Shown in pieces: positions 9,174 through 17,848 of a stretch of DNA of 64,000 bases (position 1 is its first letter; each line of letters opens with the position of its first letter). Location of the stretch: assembly GCF_022483985.1 (NCBI RefSeq), contig NZ_JAKVME010000001.1, positions 1,054,001 through 1,118,000 on the forward strand. Direction: 5' to 3'. Origin of the DNA: Acetobacter sp. GTDB taxonomy: Bacteria; Pseudomonadota; Alphaproteobacteria; Acetobacterales; Acetobacteraceae. Position numbers and translations under genes: made by a program. The notes under the pieces were generated by a model. It made no database searches. It was not told the DNA's origin and was given only the letters and a program-made list of their open reading frames with translations.

Positions 9174-10172
9174 ATGTCGGACGAAACGCACTCCCGACCC
9201 TACATCGTCTCGGACCGCAATCTGGCTCTTGAGCTGGTCCGCGTCACGGAGGCCGCAGCGGTGGCGTCAGCGCACTGGACCGGTCGCGGCAAGAAGAATG
9301 ATGCCGATGGCGCAGCAGTGGAAGCCATGCGCAAGGCTTTTGATACGGTCGCCATTGACGGCACCGTCGTCATTGGCGAAGGCGAGATGGATGAAGCGCC
9401 GATGCTGTATATCGGTGAGAAGGTCGGTGCCGGTGGTCCAGCCATGGATATCGCCGTTGATCCGCTGGAAGGCACCAGCCTCTGCGCCAAGGACATGCCG
9501 AACGCCATTACGGTTGTCGCGCTGGCCGAGCGCGGTAACTTCCTGCACGCGCCGGACGTCTACATGGACAAGCTGATCGTCGGGGCGGGTCTTCCTGATG
9601 ACGTGATCGACCTTGACGCTTCCATTGGCGAAAATCTTCGCAATCTGGCAAAGGCGCGCGGCCGTCATATCGGTGACATCACGCTGTGCGCGCTTGAGCG
9701 GGAACGTCATGAAGAAATGATCGCCAAGACCCGCGAGGCCGGTGCGCGTATCCGTCTCATTTCCGATGGTGATGTGGCGGCTGGTATCGCAGCCTGTCTT
9801 GAGACCTCTTCGGTCGATATTTACGCAGGGTCCGGTGGTGCGCCGGAGGGTGTTCTCGCGGCCGCCGCTGTTCGCTGCATGGGCGGCCAGATGCAGGCGC
9901 GCCTGATGTTCGAGGATGACACGCAGCGTGAGCGCGCCCAGAAGATGAATCCCGGCAAGCAGCCTGACCGCAAGCTCGGACTGCATGATCTGGCTGCCGG
10001 TGATGTGCTCTTCTCGGCGACTGGCGTCACCTCAGGCTTTCTGCTGAAAGGCGTGAAGCGTATGCCGCACCGTGCTGTGACGCATTCTCTGGTGATGCGC
10101 TCGAAGTCCGGCACCCTTCGCTTCATTGAAGGCTACCACAACTACAACACCAAGACCTGGAGCGTTTCCTGA
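9174..10172 (+). CDS. glpX: Class II fructose-1,6-bisphosphatase
   Basis: 332 residues, the normal length for GlpX. Key motifs are VVIGEGEMDEAPML (metal-binding Asp/Glu), DIAVDPLEGTS (the Li+-sensitive phosphatase signature) and YAGSGGAPEGVLAA. The enzyme hydrolyses fructose 1,6-bisphosphate, and often sedoheptulose 1,7-bisphosphate, in gluconeogenesis and the pentose phosphate cycle. Acetic acid bacteria rely on the latter because glycolysis is often incomplete. A GGAG ribosome binding site precedes the ATG. hom-glpX-recJ is a conserved order in alphaproteobacteria. Confidence 0.97.
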   Translation: MSDETHSRPYIVSDRNLALELVRVTEAAAVASAHWTGRGKKNDADGAAVEAMRKAFDTVAIDGTVVIGEGEMDEAPMLYIGEKVGAGGPAMDIAVDPLEGTSLCAKDMPNAITVVALAERGNFLHAPDVYMDKLIVGAGLPDDVIDLDASIGENLRNLAKARGRHIGDITLCALERERHEEMIAKTREAGARIRLISDGDVAAGIAACLETSSVDIYAGSGGAPEGVLAAAAVRCMGGQMQARLMFEDDTQRERAQKMNPGKQPDRKLGLHDLAAGDVLFSATGVTSGFLLKGVKRMPHRAVTHSLVMRSKSGTLRFIEGYHNYNTKTWSVS

Positions 10173-10194
10173 TCTTTTTTCCACGGCTCACAAG

Positions 10195-12012
10195 ATGATT
10201 CCGGAAGAGAAGGTCGAGGAAAAAGCTCTTCATGAGCCTGTTCTCGGTGTCACCGGGAGCCTTATGGGGCATCGTTGGGTATGGCGCGCAGGAGCCGATG
10301 ACCCGACGACGCTCCGACTGGGAAGCGCTATCGCGCAGTCATGCGGACTTCCCGAGATCGTAGCGCGCATCATGGCGATGCGGGGTCTGAAAGCGGAGAC
10401 GGCTTCAGCCTTCATTGAGCCCCGGCTTCGCAGCTTTCTTCCCGATCCTTCCTGCCTGAAAGACATGGATATCGCCGCAACGCGTCTGGCGCAGGCAGTG
10501 GAGAAGCATGAAACCGTCGGCATTCTCGGCGACTACGATGTCGATGGCGCCTGTTCTTCCGCCCTGCTGACGGACTATCTTCGTCAGTTCGGATGTGTGG
10601 TGCATACCCATATTCCGGACCGTATGAAGGAGGGCTACGGCCCGAACGAACAGGCTCTTCTCGGTCTGGTCGAGCGTGGAGCCTCTCTTGTCGTCTGCCT
10701 TGATTGCGGCACCGCAGCCGCTGCAATCCTTGCTTGCCTGAAGCAGAAAGCTGACGTCATCGTCATCGATCATCACAAGGCTGAACTGTCACTCCCGGAC
10801 ATTCACGCGCTGGTCAATCCCAACCAGCCAGACTGTTCTTCCAGCCTGAATCATCTCTGTGCTGCGGCTCTCACTTTTGTCACGCTGATCGCAACGACAC
10901 GGGCTTTACGCCGCAACGGATATTTTTCCGAAGACCGTCCTGAGCCGGACCTGCTTGTCTGTCTGGATCTGGTCGCCCTCGCCACCATCTGCGATGTCAT
11001 GCCATTGCAGGACATCAACCGGGCCTTTGTGCATCAGGGCTTGCGCGTGATGGGCAAGCGTCAGCGTGTCGGCCTACGCACGCTGATGGACGTTGCGAGT
11101 GTGGTTGAAAAACCCAATGCGTTTTCGTGCGGTTTTGCATTGGGGCCCAGAATCAATGCTGGTGGCCGGATTGCTGAGTCGGACCTTGGCTTCAGACTGC
11201 TGTCCGCAGAGGACGACTTCTCGGCCCGTCAGATGGCTGAGCGTCTCAATGATATCAATCGGAAACGACAGGATGTAGAAGCGGACATTCTGGACGCGGC
11301 AATGGAGCAGGCTGGTCTTCAATTTGATGCAGGCCATGCGGCGCTACTTGTAACAAGCCCTGACTGGCATGCAGGTGTCGTCGGAATTGTCGCAAGTCGT
11401 ATCAAGGACGAATTCAACCGCCCCTCCTTTGTGGCTTCTGAGGACGAGCATGGAAAACTCAAGGGCTCCGGACGCTCCGTTTCTGGTTTTGATGTGGGCG
11501 CCGCAGTCATTGCCGCCAAGGAGCACGGTCTGCTCATCGCTGCTGGCGGCCATGCCGCAGCGTGTGGTTTTACGCTCGCTAGAGAGAAGCTACCTGCTTT
11601 TCATACCTTTCTGAATGAACGTTTTGACGCGGTTCGGTCCTATCCCAAAAAACCCTTTCTTTCAGTGGACGCCATCATTCCACCCAGCGCCGCGACTTCG
11701 GATCTGGCAAAAGCACTGGGCACTCTCGCTCCCTTTGGTCAGGGCAATGAAGAGCCTGTTCTGGCCATAGCAGACGTCAAGGTGGATCGTTTCTTCAGGA
11801 TTGGGGCAAACAAGCGATCCATCCGCCTGACGCTGTCTGGTGACGGCAACCGCAAGATCAACGCCGTCATGTTCAATATCAAAAATGACGCGATACTGGA
11901 TACGCTGGAAAACCTGTCACGGCCTACATTGAATATCGTGGGATGGTTACGTGTCGATACATGGCAGGGGCGTGAAAACACGACTTTTTTCATCCGGGAT
12001 CTCTCTGTCTGA
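10195..12012 (+). CDS. recJ: Single-stranded-DNA-specific exonuclease RecJ
   Basis: About 605 residues from the ATG at 10195. An open frame back to 10126 would overlap glpX and is not needed. The DHH phosphoesterase motifs are present: GDYDVDG near residue 115, CLDCGT, and IDHHKAE near residue 192. The DHHA1 domain follows with GPRINAGGRI, and then GSGRSVSGFDVG and AAGGHAAACGF. The C-terminal OB-like domain is typical of RecJ. It degrades single-stranded DNA 5' to 3' in recombination and mismatch repair, using Mn or Mg bound by the DHH residues. It lies 22 bases after glpX and is likely co-transcribed. Confidence 0.96.
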   Translation: MIPEEKVEEKALHEPVLGVTGSLMGHRWVWRAGADDPTTLRLGSAIAQSCGLPEIVARIMAMRGLKAETASAFIEPRLRSFLPDPSCLKDMDIAATRLAQAVEKHETVGILGDYDVDGACSSALLTDYLRQFGCVVHTHIPDRMKEGYGPNEQALLGLVERGASLVVCLDCGTAAAAILACLKQKADVIVIDHHKAELSLPDIHALVNPNQPDCSSSLNHLCAAALTFVTLIATTRALRRNGYFSEDRPEPDLLVCLDLVALATICDVMPLQDINRAFVHQGLRVMGKRQRVGLRTLMDVASVVEKPNAFSCGFALGPRINAGGRIAESDLGFRLLSAEDDFSARQMAERLNDINRKRQDVEADILDAAMEQAGLQFDAGHAALLVTSPDWHAGVVGIVASRIKDEFNRPSFVASEDEHGKLKGSGRSVSGFDVGAAVIAAKEHGLLIAAGGHAAACGFTLAREKLPAFHTFLNERFDAVRSYPKKPFLSVDAIIPPSAATSDLAKALGTLAPFGQGNEEPVLAIADVKVDRFFRIGANKRSIRLTLSGDGNRKINAVMFNIKNDAILDTLENLSRPTLNIVGWLRVDTWQGRENTTFFIRDLSV

Positions 12013-12248
12013 TATCCTGATTGAAAAGTTTTTCAGTGCTGGCACTGCCTTTCGCTCCATCGTCTGAAACTGTGGGTTTGATTCACACACCACCTACACG
12101 GCAATGGACTTTTCCCTCGTGTCCGGAGAGCGCTGCTCTCTCAATGGTTAATTCTAAGGAAAATTACCTATAATATTAACCATTTCGAAATTCATTTTGG
12201 CTATCAAGCTCTAACCACGACTTTTTAAAGAGCCGGAAGGAGCACACC

Positions 12249-12596
12249 ATGCGCATAGTCGAAGCTGCCCGATTGATTACGACAGGTCGCATTCATCCTG
12301 AAACTCTTTGGGAAATTACCACGCCTGCCGAACGCGTTACTATCGCTCTGCTCGCAGGCAGACCTGACTATTTACCCAACAATGCCAAAACACCAACAAC
12401 CGCATGGTCTCTCATGGATACGCGTTGCCGCTCTCTGGTCCAGCGTAGAGCGCCAATTCATGTGAGGCGATGCTTGCCCGATTACAAACCACTTCCGAGC
12501 GCATTTTCGGTCAAGCCCGGCAAACAGGAAACATCCTCCGGTGAATCGTCAGCGAGAAACACCGTATATACCGATATCCAGCCACTTCCCTGTTGA
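12249..12596 (+). CDS. Small hypothetical protein
   Basis: 115 residues, not recognised. A good ribosome binding site (GGAAGGAG, 6-8 bases before the ATG) and an AT-rich upstream stretch with TATAAT-like sequence at about 12170 support expression. The protein is soluble, begins MRIVEAARLITTGRIHP, and is rich in Arg, Pro and Thr. It has three Cys, one of which is the last residue. Its last 48 bases overlap the 3' end of the convergent glycosyltransferase gene, so the C-terminal third may be under odd constraint. It may be lineage-specific. Confidence 0.5.
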   Translation: MRIVEAARLITTGRIHPETLWEITTPAERVTIALLAGRPDYLPNNAKTPTTAWSLMDTRCRSLVQRRAPIHVRRCLPDYKPLPSAFSVKPGKQETSSGESSARNTVYTDIQPLPC

Positions 12597-14219
12597 GTAA
12601 TTAAACCCTTTTATTCGCTCGTATTCTATTACATTAACTGATTTGGCAGCCAATTCTTCATAAAATGCTTTTTCATCACGCCGACCAACCAAAGCTAGGC
12701 CACAGGATTTGTTGCGTTCCAACATAATCGCGGCATTTTTTGAAGTATCAAACCTAATCTGTCCATGCATAAGAAACACAAAGCTTGGTTCAGAAAAAGA
12801 ACTGGATACTATTTCCGGATCAGTACAGGGCAGATGCTGGTTAACTGCTTCGGTCAGTCTGGGAGACAACCATATTTGATGTAAACGTGGGATAACCCCC
12901 AAAAACAGTCCCACATAAATCAGAACGGCAGATCCCATTGCATAAAACGCAGCCTGTCTCATGCGCGCTGAGACAACAGCTCGCGCCGTCTGGGCCAGAA
13001 GAGGTACGCTTCCTATAGCGATAAGCCACGCCTCCGCAGGAATAGAACCTTCAATAATTTTACTGATCACTATTCCCGCAAATGACAGGGCAAAGCCTGC
13101 AATAAGGCAAATGCCACCATAAACGAACAAGGCAGCTTTGCCCCACTTCTTTTGCGGCCACTGCCATTCAGCGCCTGAGTTACATAGTGCGGCTCCAGTA
13201 AAAAGAGCAATCGCAGGATATGTTGGCAGAACATAATGAGGAAGTTTTGTCGCTATTAATTCAAAGACAATCCAGTGCGGAATAATCCAGCATAGCAGAT
13301 ACTGTATCTGCCAGCTTTTTCTGCGGACCCAAACAAATGGGAGAGATGCCGCGGCAAAAAAAGAGCCGGGCCAGAAAGCCAGGCCAAAGACGAGAAGATG
13401 GAACCCCGGCGGAGCCCCATGCGCCTCTTGCCCCTGTCCGATCTTTCCAAGAAAATTTCTTCCTACAGAGTGCTGAAAAAATTCGCCGTGGCTAACCAGC
13501 CCGATCGCAAGGCACCAGGGCACAACAATCGCCAGCATGACCATCCAACCCCAGCCAAAGCGCAGGCGATGGAGCCAGGTCCAGTTTTTTTCAACAAGAG
13601 CGAAACACAGCGGCGTTCCAAGCCCCGGGATGAGGACGACTGGGCCTTTGAGCATCAGGCCACACCCCAACGCGCTCCAGTAAAGCAGAGCTGTGGCAAC
13701 AGGGGTCGTTCTGCCTTTGCTTCTGTCTTGCAGCACAAGAAGAAGCGAAAACTCAGCCAAAAGGACAGCGAGCAGCAACGTGCTGTCAATTGTCGCCATC
13801 CGCCCTTCAGCCTGCACCAGCACTGATGTCGCCAGAAGAGCGCCGGCAAGGAGCCCAGCAGCCGGACTGAACAGTATGGCTCCCATCCACGCTGTCAGCC
13901 CGATGGCTGAAGTCATCGCAACTAGAGAAGGAAGACGGTAGGCCCACACCGCCCTGTCAGAGAGTGTTCCCGTCAGGGAAACGGCCGCAGCTTCAAGCCA
14001 GTAGATACCGGCGGGCTGAAGGTATCGTGGTTTATCCTGAAACCGCACATCAATGAAATTGTGTGTTTCAAGCATCTGGGCTGTCGCCTGCATGTAGCGA
14101 GGCTCATCCCGATCAAAGGGCGGGATGCTCGCCCTCCCCGGCAGCAGAAGCAAAAAAACACTGAAAGCAAGAAGCAGAAGACGTTTGAAGAATACGTCGT
14201 CCAATTTACTCTTCAGCAT
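12549..14219 (-). CDS. GT39-type (ArnT-like) membrane glycosyltransferase
   Basis: 556 residues with about twelve membrane helices. The first periplasmic loop has FDRDEPRYMQATAQML, containing the acidic Asp/Glu pair essential in GT-C enzymes such as ArnT and protein O-mannosyltransferases. It is followed by RFQDKPRYLQPAGIYWLEA, the usual 'KPP-x-x-YW' region. Enzymes of this kind move a sugar from undecaprenyl or dolichyl phosphate onto lipid A or another periplasmic acceptor. Its ATG overlaps the TGA of the upstream GT2 gene (ATGCTGA), so the two are translationally coupled. The GT2 would make the lipid-linked donor that this enzyme uses. Confidence 0.85.
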   Translation of the reverse strand: MLKSKLDDVFFKRLLLLAFSVFLLLLPGRASIPPFDRDEPRYMQATAQMLETHNFIDVRFQDKPRYLQPAGIYWLEAAAVSLTGTLSDRAVWAYRLPSLVAMTSAIGLTAWMGAILFSPAAGLLAGALLATSVLVQAEGRMATIDSTLLLAVLLAEFSLLLVLQDRSKGRTTPVATALLYWSALGCGLMLKGPVVLIPGLGTPLCFALVEKNWTWLHRLRFGWGWMVMLAIVVPWCLAIGLVSHGEFFQHSVGRNFLGKIGQGQEAHGAPPGFHLLVFGLAFWPGSFFAAASLPFVWVRRKSWQIQYLLCWIIPHWIVFELIATKLPHYVLPTYPAIALFTGAALCNSGAEWQWPQKKWGKAALFVYGGICLIAGFALSFAGIVISKIIEGSIPAEAWLIAIGSVPLLAQTARAVVSARMRQAAFYAMGSAVLIYVGLFLGVIPRLHQIWLSPRLTEAVNQHLPCTDPEIVSSSFSEPSFVFLMHGQIRFDTSKNAAIMLERNKSCGLALVGRRDEKAFYEELAAKSVNVIEYERIKGFNYSTGKWLDIGIYGVSR

Positions 14220-15022
14220 TCTTCAACTGTTTCAGGCAAACGGGTTCTGTTTCTCAGCCAGACAACACCCAGCAAATCTCTCACGCCGACAATAGCGCGC
14301 CCCAGATTGGTATATTTCGACTCACCGTGAAGCCGGGAACGGTGCCTTACCGCTTTACAGACCAAAGGTACCTTGTAGGTTTTCATGAGAGCTGGAAGGA
14401 AGCGGTGAAGACCTTCGAACTGGGGTAAATTCAGGAAATCTTCACGCAGGAAGACTTTCATCGGAGCGCCTGTGTCCGGACATTCATCCGCAAGAATACG
14501 TTGGCGGAGACCATTGGCAAAACGCGTTGCAAGGCGACGCCATATCGTGTCGCTACGCTTGAGCCTCGTTCCAACGACCAAAGGCGCACGGCCTGTTTTT
14601 TGGCCGGAAAGTCCCAAATCAAGCAATTCAGGAATCTCAGATGGATCGTCCTGCCCATCACCGTCTATGGTTGCGATCCAGACGCCTCTGGCGTTTTTGA
14701 TGCCCGTTCTTAGGGCCCCGGATTTACCACGACGCCTGTCATGCCTGAGGATACGCAACCCACTCAGACCAGAAACGGTCTTCCGGGCCTGACGCAGCAT
14801 GTCCAGAGTGCCGTCCGCGCTTCCATCATCGACGAAAACAATTTCACAAGCGGGAAGGTCTGACAGAACAGCAGCGAGTTCCTGACAGACAGGAATTATA
14901 TTCTCTCGCTCATTCAGTACTGTCACGACGATACTTAAAACAGGTCTCTCCGCAGAGAGCTTTTCACTCTCTGCGGAGAGACCTGTGTTTTCGTTCAATA
15001 CCAAAGACTTATCAGGCTGCAC
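14213..15022 (-). CDS. GT2 polyisoprenyl-phosphate glycosyltransferase (ArnC/DPM1-like)
   Basis: Up to 269 residues. GT-A features are LSIVVTVLNERENI, VFVDDGSADGT (nucleotide-binding DDGS), ATIDGDGQDDPSEI (metal DxD-like) and, later, HRSRLHGESKYTNLGRA. This is typical of dolichol- or undecaprenyl-phosphate sugar transferases without extra membrane helices. The longest start is a GTG at 15022 inside the atpF stop region with no clear ribosome binding site; TTG codons at about 14998 and 14992 are alternatives. A 20-bp perfect hairpin lies within the first 30 codons, encoding LSAE-SEK-LSAE. It is coupled to the GT39 gene downstream. Confidence 0.85.
   Translation of the reverse strand: MQPDKSLVLNENTGLSAESEKLSAERPVLSIVVTVLNERENIIPVCQELAAVLSDLPACEIVFVDDGSADGTLDMLRQARKTVSGLSGLRILRHDRRRGKSGALRTGIKNARGVWIATIDGDGQDDPSEIPELLDLGLSGQKTGRAPLVVGTRLKRSDTIWRRLATRFANGLRQRILADECPDTGAPMKVFLREDFLNLPQFEGLHRFLPALMKTYKVPLVCKAVRHRSRLHGESKYTNLGRAIVGVRDLLGVVWLRNRTRLPETVEEC
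14940..14986 (-). terminator. 20-bp perfect hairpin between atpF and the GT2 domain (terminator or attenuator)
   Basis: Arms acaggtctctccgcagagag and its exact complement are separated by 7 bases. On the minus strand the second arm runs into TTTTAAG, a short T-run. It lies 26 bases beyond the atpF stop, as expected for the end of the ATP synthase operon. It is also inside the open reading frame of the next gene, so readthrough would be needed to express the glycosyltransferases. Confidence 0.6.
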
Positions 15023-15512
15023 GGGCAGTCAGGGCAGCCGGCAGGTCAGCAATCGCCTTGTCGATCATGGAAACCGATGACTCTGGGCTAACCGTTTCTT
15101 CAATCACAAGCTGAGCGCTTTTAAACGCAGCATCAACTGCCGCAGCACGAACCTCTTCGACTGCAGCACGCTCCGCCGCAGTAATGCGATCACGCGCCAT
15201 CTGCTCCCGGCGGCTCAGCATTTCTTCAGCTTCAACGCGGGCTTTGGACGCCATGTCTTCAGCCTGTTTGCGAGCCTGCTCGATAACGGCATTCGCTTCC
15301 GCGTAAGCCTGCTCACGCTCACGCGTCGCATCTTCACGCATCTGCTCGGCCTCGCGACGAAGCCGGGCGGCCTCTTCAAGCTCGACCCGGATACGGTCGG
15401 CACGCGCATCAAGAAGATCTCTAAGCGGCTTCCAGACCTTTGGACCAAAGATCACAAAAAACAGCACAAAAGATGTCGCGTACCAGAAGCCAACGTTCTG
15501 AAAAATGGTCAC
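15012..15512 (-). CDS. atpF: F0 ATP synthase subunit b
   Basis: 166 residues. One N-terminal membrane helix (FWYATSFVLFFVIFGPKVWKPL) is followed by a long, charged, Ala/Glu/Arg-rich coiled coil (residues about 30-140). This is the peripheral stalk that holds F1 against the membrane ring. It starts with GTG, after GGAGATAA. It is the last gene of the F0 operon and stands 16 bases after the b' gene. Alphaproteobacteria, like chloroplasts, use a b/b' heterodimer. Confidence 0.95.
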   Translation of the reverse strand: MTIFQNVGFWYATSFVLFFVIFGPKVWKPLRDLLDARADRIRVELEEAARLRREAEQMREDATREREQAYAEANAVIEQARKQAEDMASKARVEAEEMLSRREQMARDRITAAERAAVEEVRAAAVDAAFKSAQLVIEETVSPESSVSMIDKAIADLPAALTARAA

Positions 15513-15528
15513 TGACGTTATCTCCCCG

Positions 15529-16143
15529 TCACGCGATTGCTGACTGCGCAGACTTCTCGGCCGTCACCTTCGCAACAGCCGATTCAATTCTGGCACGATC
15601 AGGCTTTGTTCCGGTAAGCTTCTGCACCAGAGCCTCGGCCACATCGGATGCAATCGGCTTGAGAGATGCAAGAGCTCTAGAGCGTTCTTCTGCAACAGCT
15701 TTTTCAGCCGCGGCAATTTCAACTTCGAGTTTTGCACCCAGATCAGCGAGACGAGAGGAAGCCTGCCTACGCTCTTCATCAAGCACAGCATCAAGATGCG
15801 CCTGAGCTTCCGCAGCAGCAGCTTTTTTCGTCTCATTCAGTTCACGGACAGCACTGTCGGCATCGACTTTTGCTGCACGAGCCTGATCAAGATCACCGTT
15901 GATACGCTCACTACGACTGACAAGAACCTTATCGACTTTAGGCAATGCCCAGCCGCGTAGGGCGAGATAGAAAAACAGAAAGATGCCAGCGCCCCAGATA
16001 ACCTGCCCCGTGAGGAGCGGGTTTCTGAAGTCCAGCTGAGGCATACCCGCCGCGTGCGCGCCGGGCGCCGCCGCCATGAGAAGCGGCAGACTCGCGACTC
16101 CCGCAATGAGAGAGTGACGAATCAGGGAAACCGGATTGCGCAC
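15529..16143 (-). CDS. atpF': F0 ATP synthase subunit b'
   Basis: 204 residues. A signal-like N-terminal stretch (residues 10-35) precedes the membrane helix LLTGQVIWGAGIFLFFYLALRGWALPKV, then a long coiled coil with many Ala, Glu and Lys. The extended N-terminus before the helix is common in Acetobacteraceae b' subunits. It forms the peripheral stalk together with b. The start is GTG with GGAG in front. It lies between the c and b genes in the usual alphaproteobacterial order. Confidence 0.93.
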   Translation of the reverse strand: MRNPVSLIRHSLIAGVASLPLLMAAAPGAHAAGMPQLDFRNPLLTGQVIWGAGIFLFFYLALRGWALPKVDKVLVSRSERINGDLDQARAAKVDADSAVRELNETKKAAAAEAQAHLDAVLDEERRQASSRLADLGAKLEVEIAAAEKAVAEERSRALASLKPIASDVAEALVQKLTGTKPDRARIESAVAKVTAEKSAQSAIA

Positions 16144-16158
16144 GAAGCTACTCCGTCC

Positions 16159-16383
16159 TCAGACGAACAGGATCAGGAAGGCGATCAGAAGGGCGAACAG
16201 GGCAACAGCTTCTGTCAGCGCGAAGCCAAGCATGCCAAGGCCGAACACATGCGGGCGAGCCGCAGGGTTACGTGCGATGCTGCTGACGAGCGTTGAGAAG
16301 ATGTTGCCGAGCCCGATGCCGACACCGGCAAGGGCGATTACAGCGATACCGGCACCGATTTCACGGGCTGAAGCGAGGTCCAT
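16159..16383 (-). CDS. atpE: F0 ATP synthase subunit c
   Basis: 74 residues in two hydrophobic helices joined by the polar loop ARNPAARP (Arg38-Asn39-Pro40). Helix one has the Gly-rich GVGIGLG packing motif. Helix two carries the proton-binding carboxylate Glu58 ([11 protein letters not shown]). The ligands that mark sodium-type rings are not seen (Ala follows Glu58), so a proton ring is expected. GGGAAAATC precedes the ATG. Confidence 0.97.
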   Translation of the reverse strand: MDLASAREIGAGIAVIALAGVGIGLGNIFSTLVSSIARNPAARPHVFGLGMLGFALTEAVALFALLIAFLILFV

Positions 16384-16434
16384 TTTGATTTTCCCTATTA
16401 ACGAAAAAACGTAACCCGACGGGGTCTGCCCCAG

Positions 16435-17184
16435 TTAGTGGGACACGGCCTCCCTCAGATAGATGCAGGTCAGGATAGCAAACACATAGGCCTGCAGAAC
16501 ACCAACCAGCAATTCCAGCCCCATCAGCGCGATATTGATCACGAGAGGGCCAACCGCGAGCACATCACCAATGAAGCCAAGTCCGGCCAGCATGATAACG
16601 AAGCTTGCGAAGATATCGAACATCACGTGACCAGCCACCATATTGGCGAACAGTCGAATCGACAGGCTGACAGGACGTGACAGAAAGGAAAGGATTTCAA
16701 TCGGCACCAGCAGGGGAGCCAGCAGCACAGGCGCTCCCGCAGGCATGAAGTGCGCGAAGAACTTGAACCCCTGCACCTTCAGCGACACAACGATCGCGAT
16801 CAGGAACACCATCAGAGCCAGAGCGAAAGTCACGGCAATATGGCTGGTGAAGGTGTAGGAGAACGGGATGAGACCCAGATAGTTACCGGCAAGAATGAAG
16901 AAGAACAGGGCGAAGATGAAAGGAAAGAAAGCCGTCCCTTCAGGCCCGATCGTATCCACAGCCAGATTATGGATGAACTCGTAGCAGATTTCAGCCGCAG
17001 CCTGAAGACGCCCGGGCACAACCGCCGCCGACTTCATCCCGAAATGAAGAAACGCAAGAACAAGCAAGCACGCCACAGCCATGAAGACAGGCGCCTGACT
17101 GAGACTGAGAGCCTCGCCCAGCCCACCCAGAACAGGATGCAGCTCGAACTGCTCGAGCACGTTGATACTTGAACCGCCCGCCAA
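16435..17184 (-). CDS. atpB: F0 ATP synthase subunit a
   Basis: 249 residues with five to six membrane helices. The proton half-channel helix SLSIRLFANMVAGHVMFD contains the essential Arg that faces the c ring, and the C-terminus has LQAYVFAILTCIYL. The start codon is TTG, chosen because GAGGAG stands at proper distance before it and no better in-frame ATG exists near the conserved N-terminus. An inefficient start for subunit a may help set stoichiometry against the much more abundant subunit c. Confidence 0.96.
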   Translation of the reverse strand: MAGGSSINVLEQFELHPVLGGLGEALSLSQAPVFMAVACLLVLAFLHFGMKSAAVVPGRLQAAAEICYEFIHNLAVDTIGPEGTAFFPFIFALFFFILAGNYLGLIPFSYTFTSHIAVTFALALMVFLIAIVVSLKVQGFKFFAHFMPAGAPVLLAPLLVPIEILSFLSRPVSLSIRLFANMVAGHVMFDIFASFVIMLAGLGFIGDVLAVGPLVINIALMGLELLVGVLQAYVFAILTCIYLREAVSH

Positions 17185-17220
17185 CGCTATTCTCCTCGAC
17201 CTTCCCGGTCGCTCGGATTT

Positions 17221-17517
17221 TTATTCTTGCCGTTCCAACGACTGCATCAGTCGCCAGACATTCAGGATACCGGCGCCACCGCCGAGAAGAGCAAAGATCA
17301 CGATGAACAGGGCTCTGAAATGGAACCAGCGGTCCAGTCCCCAGCCTGCCAGCACTCCAACGACGAGCCCACCAAGCATTTCGCTTCCTGCCCTTGCCGC
17401 CAGAGACAGGAGCGATTTGTCCTGAGCATCCGGTTTCTGGTCAGTGGCCTGCTTGCCCGCGACACGCTTCTGCGCGGCACGGAGACGTTCGTCAAAGGAA
17501 GTTCTGTCCTCGGTCAC
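17221..17517 (-). CDS. atpI: AtpI/AtpZ-like F0 assembly protein
   Basis: 98 residues. A charged N-terminal half (FDERLRAAQKRVAGKQ) is followed by two membrane helices (SEMLGGLVVGVLAGWGLD and ALFIVIFALLGGGAGILNV), as in AtpI/AtpZ proteins that open F0 operons and help c-ring assembly or Mg transport. GGGAGG lies 5 bases before the GTG at 17517, which is why that start is preferred to the GTG at 17523. It is the first gene of the operon. Confidence 0.88.
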   Translation of the reverse strand: MTEDRTSFDERLRAAQKRVAGKQATDQKPDAQDKSLLSLAARAGSEMLGGLVVGVLAGWGLDRWFHFRALFIVIFALLGGGAGILNVWRLMQSLERQE

Positions 17518-17523
17518 TCGCAC

Positions 17524-17848
17524 CTCCCAACTGGGTGCATCGGCTTGCTAACGACCCTGCATTTCCCTGTCAAGCAAGCGTGACTCTTCTGTAACCAACC
17601 GATCATGCGGAATACTGACACGCCGCGTGAAAAAAAGCCGCTTTCGATGCCGTTTTCGGGAATAAAACGCCGTTTTAAACGGACTTTTAACGAGCGTTGC
17701 CGTCCTTTTAACAGCCATCCGAAATGGATCGGTGCGACAATGCGGATCAACAGACGACGCGGTCAAAACGAATCTGATTCTGACAGATCAGCCTTCCTGA
17801 ACCGACATCTGCATGAAGAAATCGAGACCGGTAAATGAAGGTGCTGTC
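17524..17848. other. Divergent intergenic region between the atp operon and the Hint adhesin gene
   Basis: About 325 bases without a convincing gene. It holds the atp promoter candidate near 17560. At 17625-17720 there is an AT-rich stretch (cgttttaaacgg, cttttaacgagc, ccttttaacagc) with the repeated word cttttaac, which may hold the adhesin promoter or a regulator site. No regulator can be named. Confidence 0.4.
17545..17573 (-). promoter_or_regulatory. Candidate promoter of the F0 ATP synthase operon
   Basis: On the minus strand a perfect TTGACA (17568-17573) is followed by a 17-base spacer and TAGCAA (17545-17550), ending 28 bases before the atpI start. The -10 matches the consensus only partly. 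The position before the first gene of the operon supports the assignment. Confidence 0.4.
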
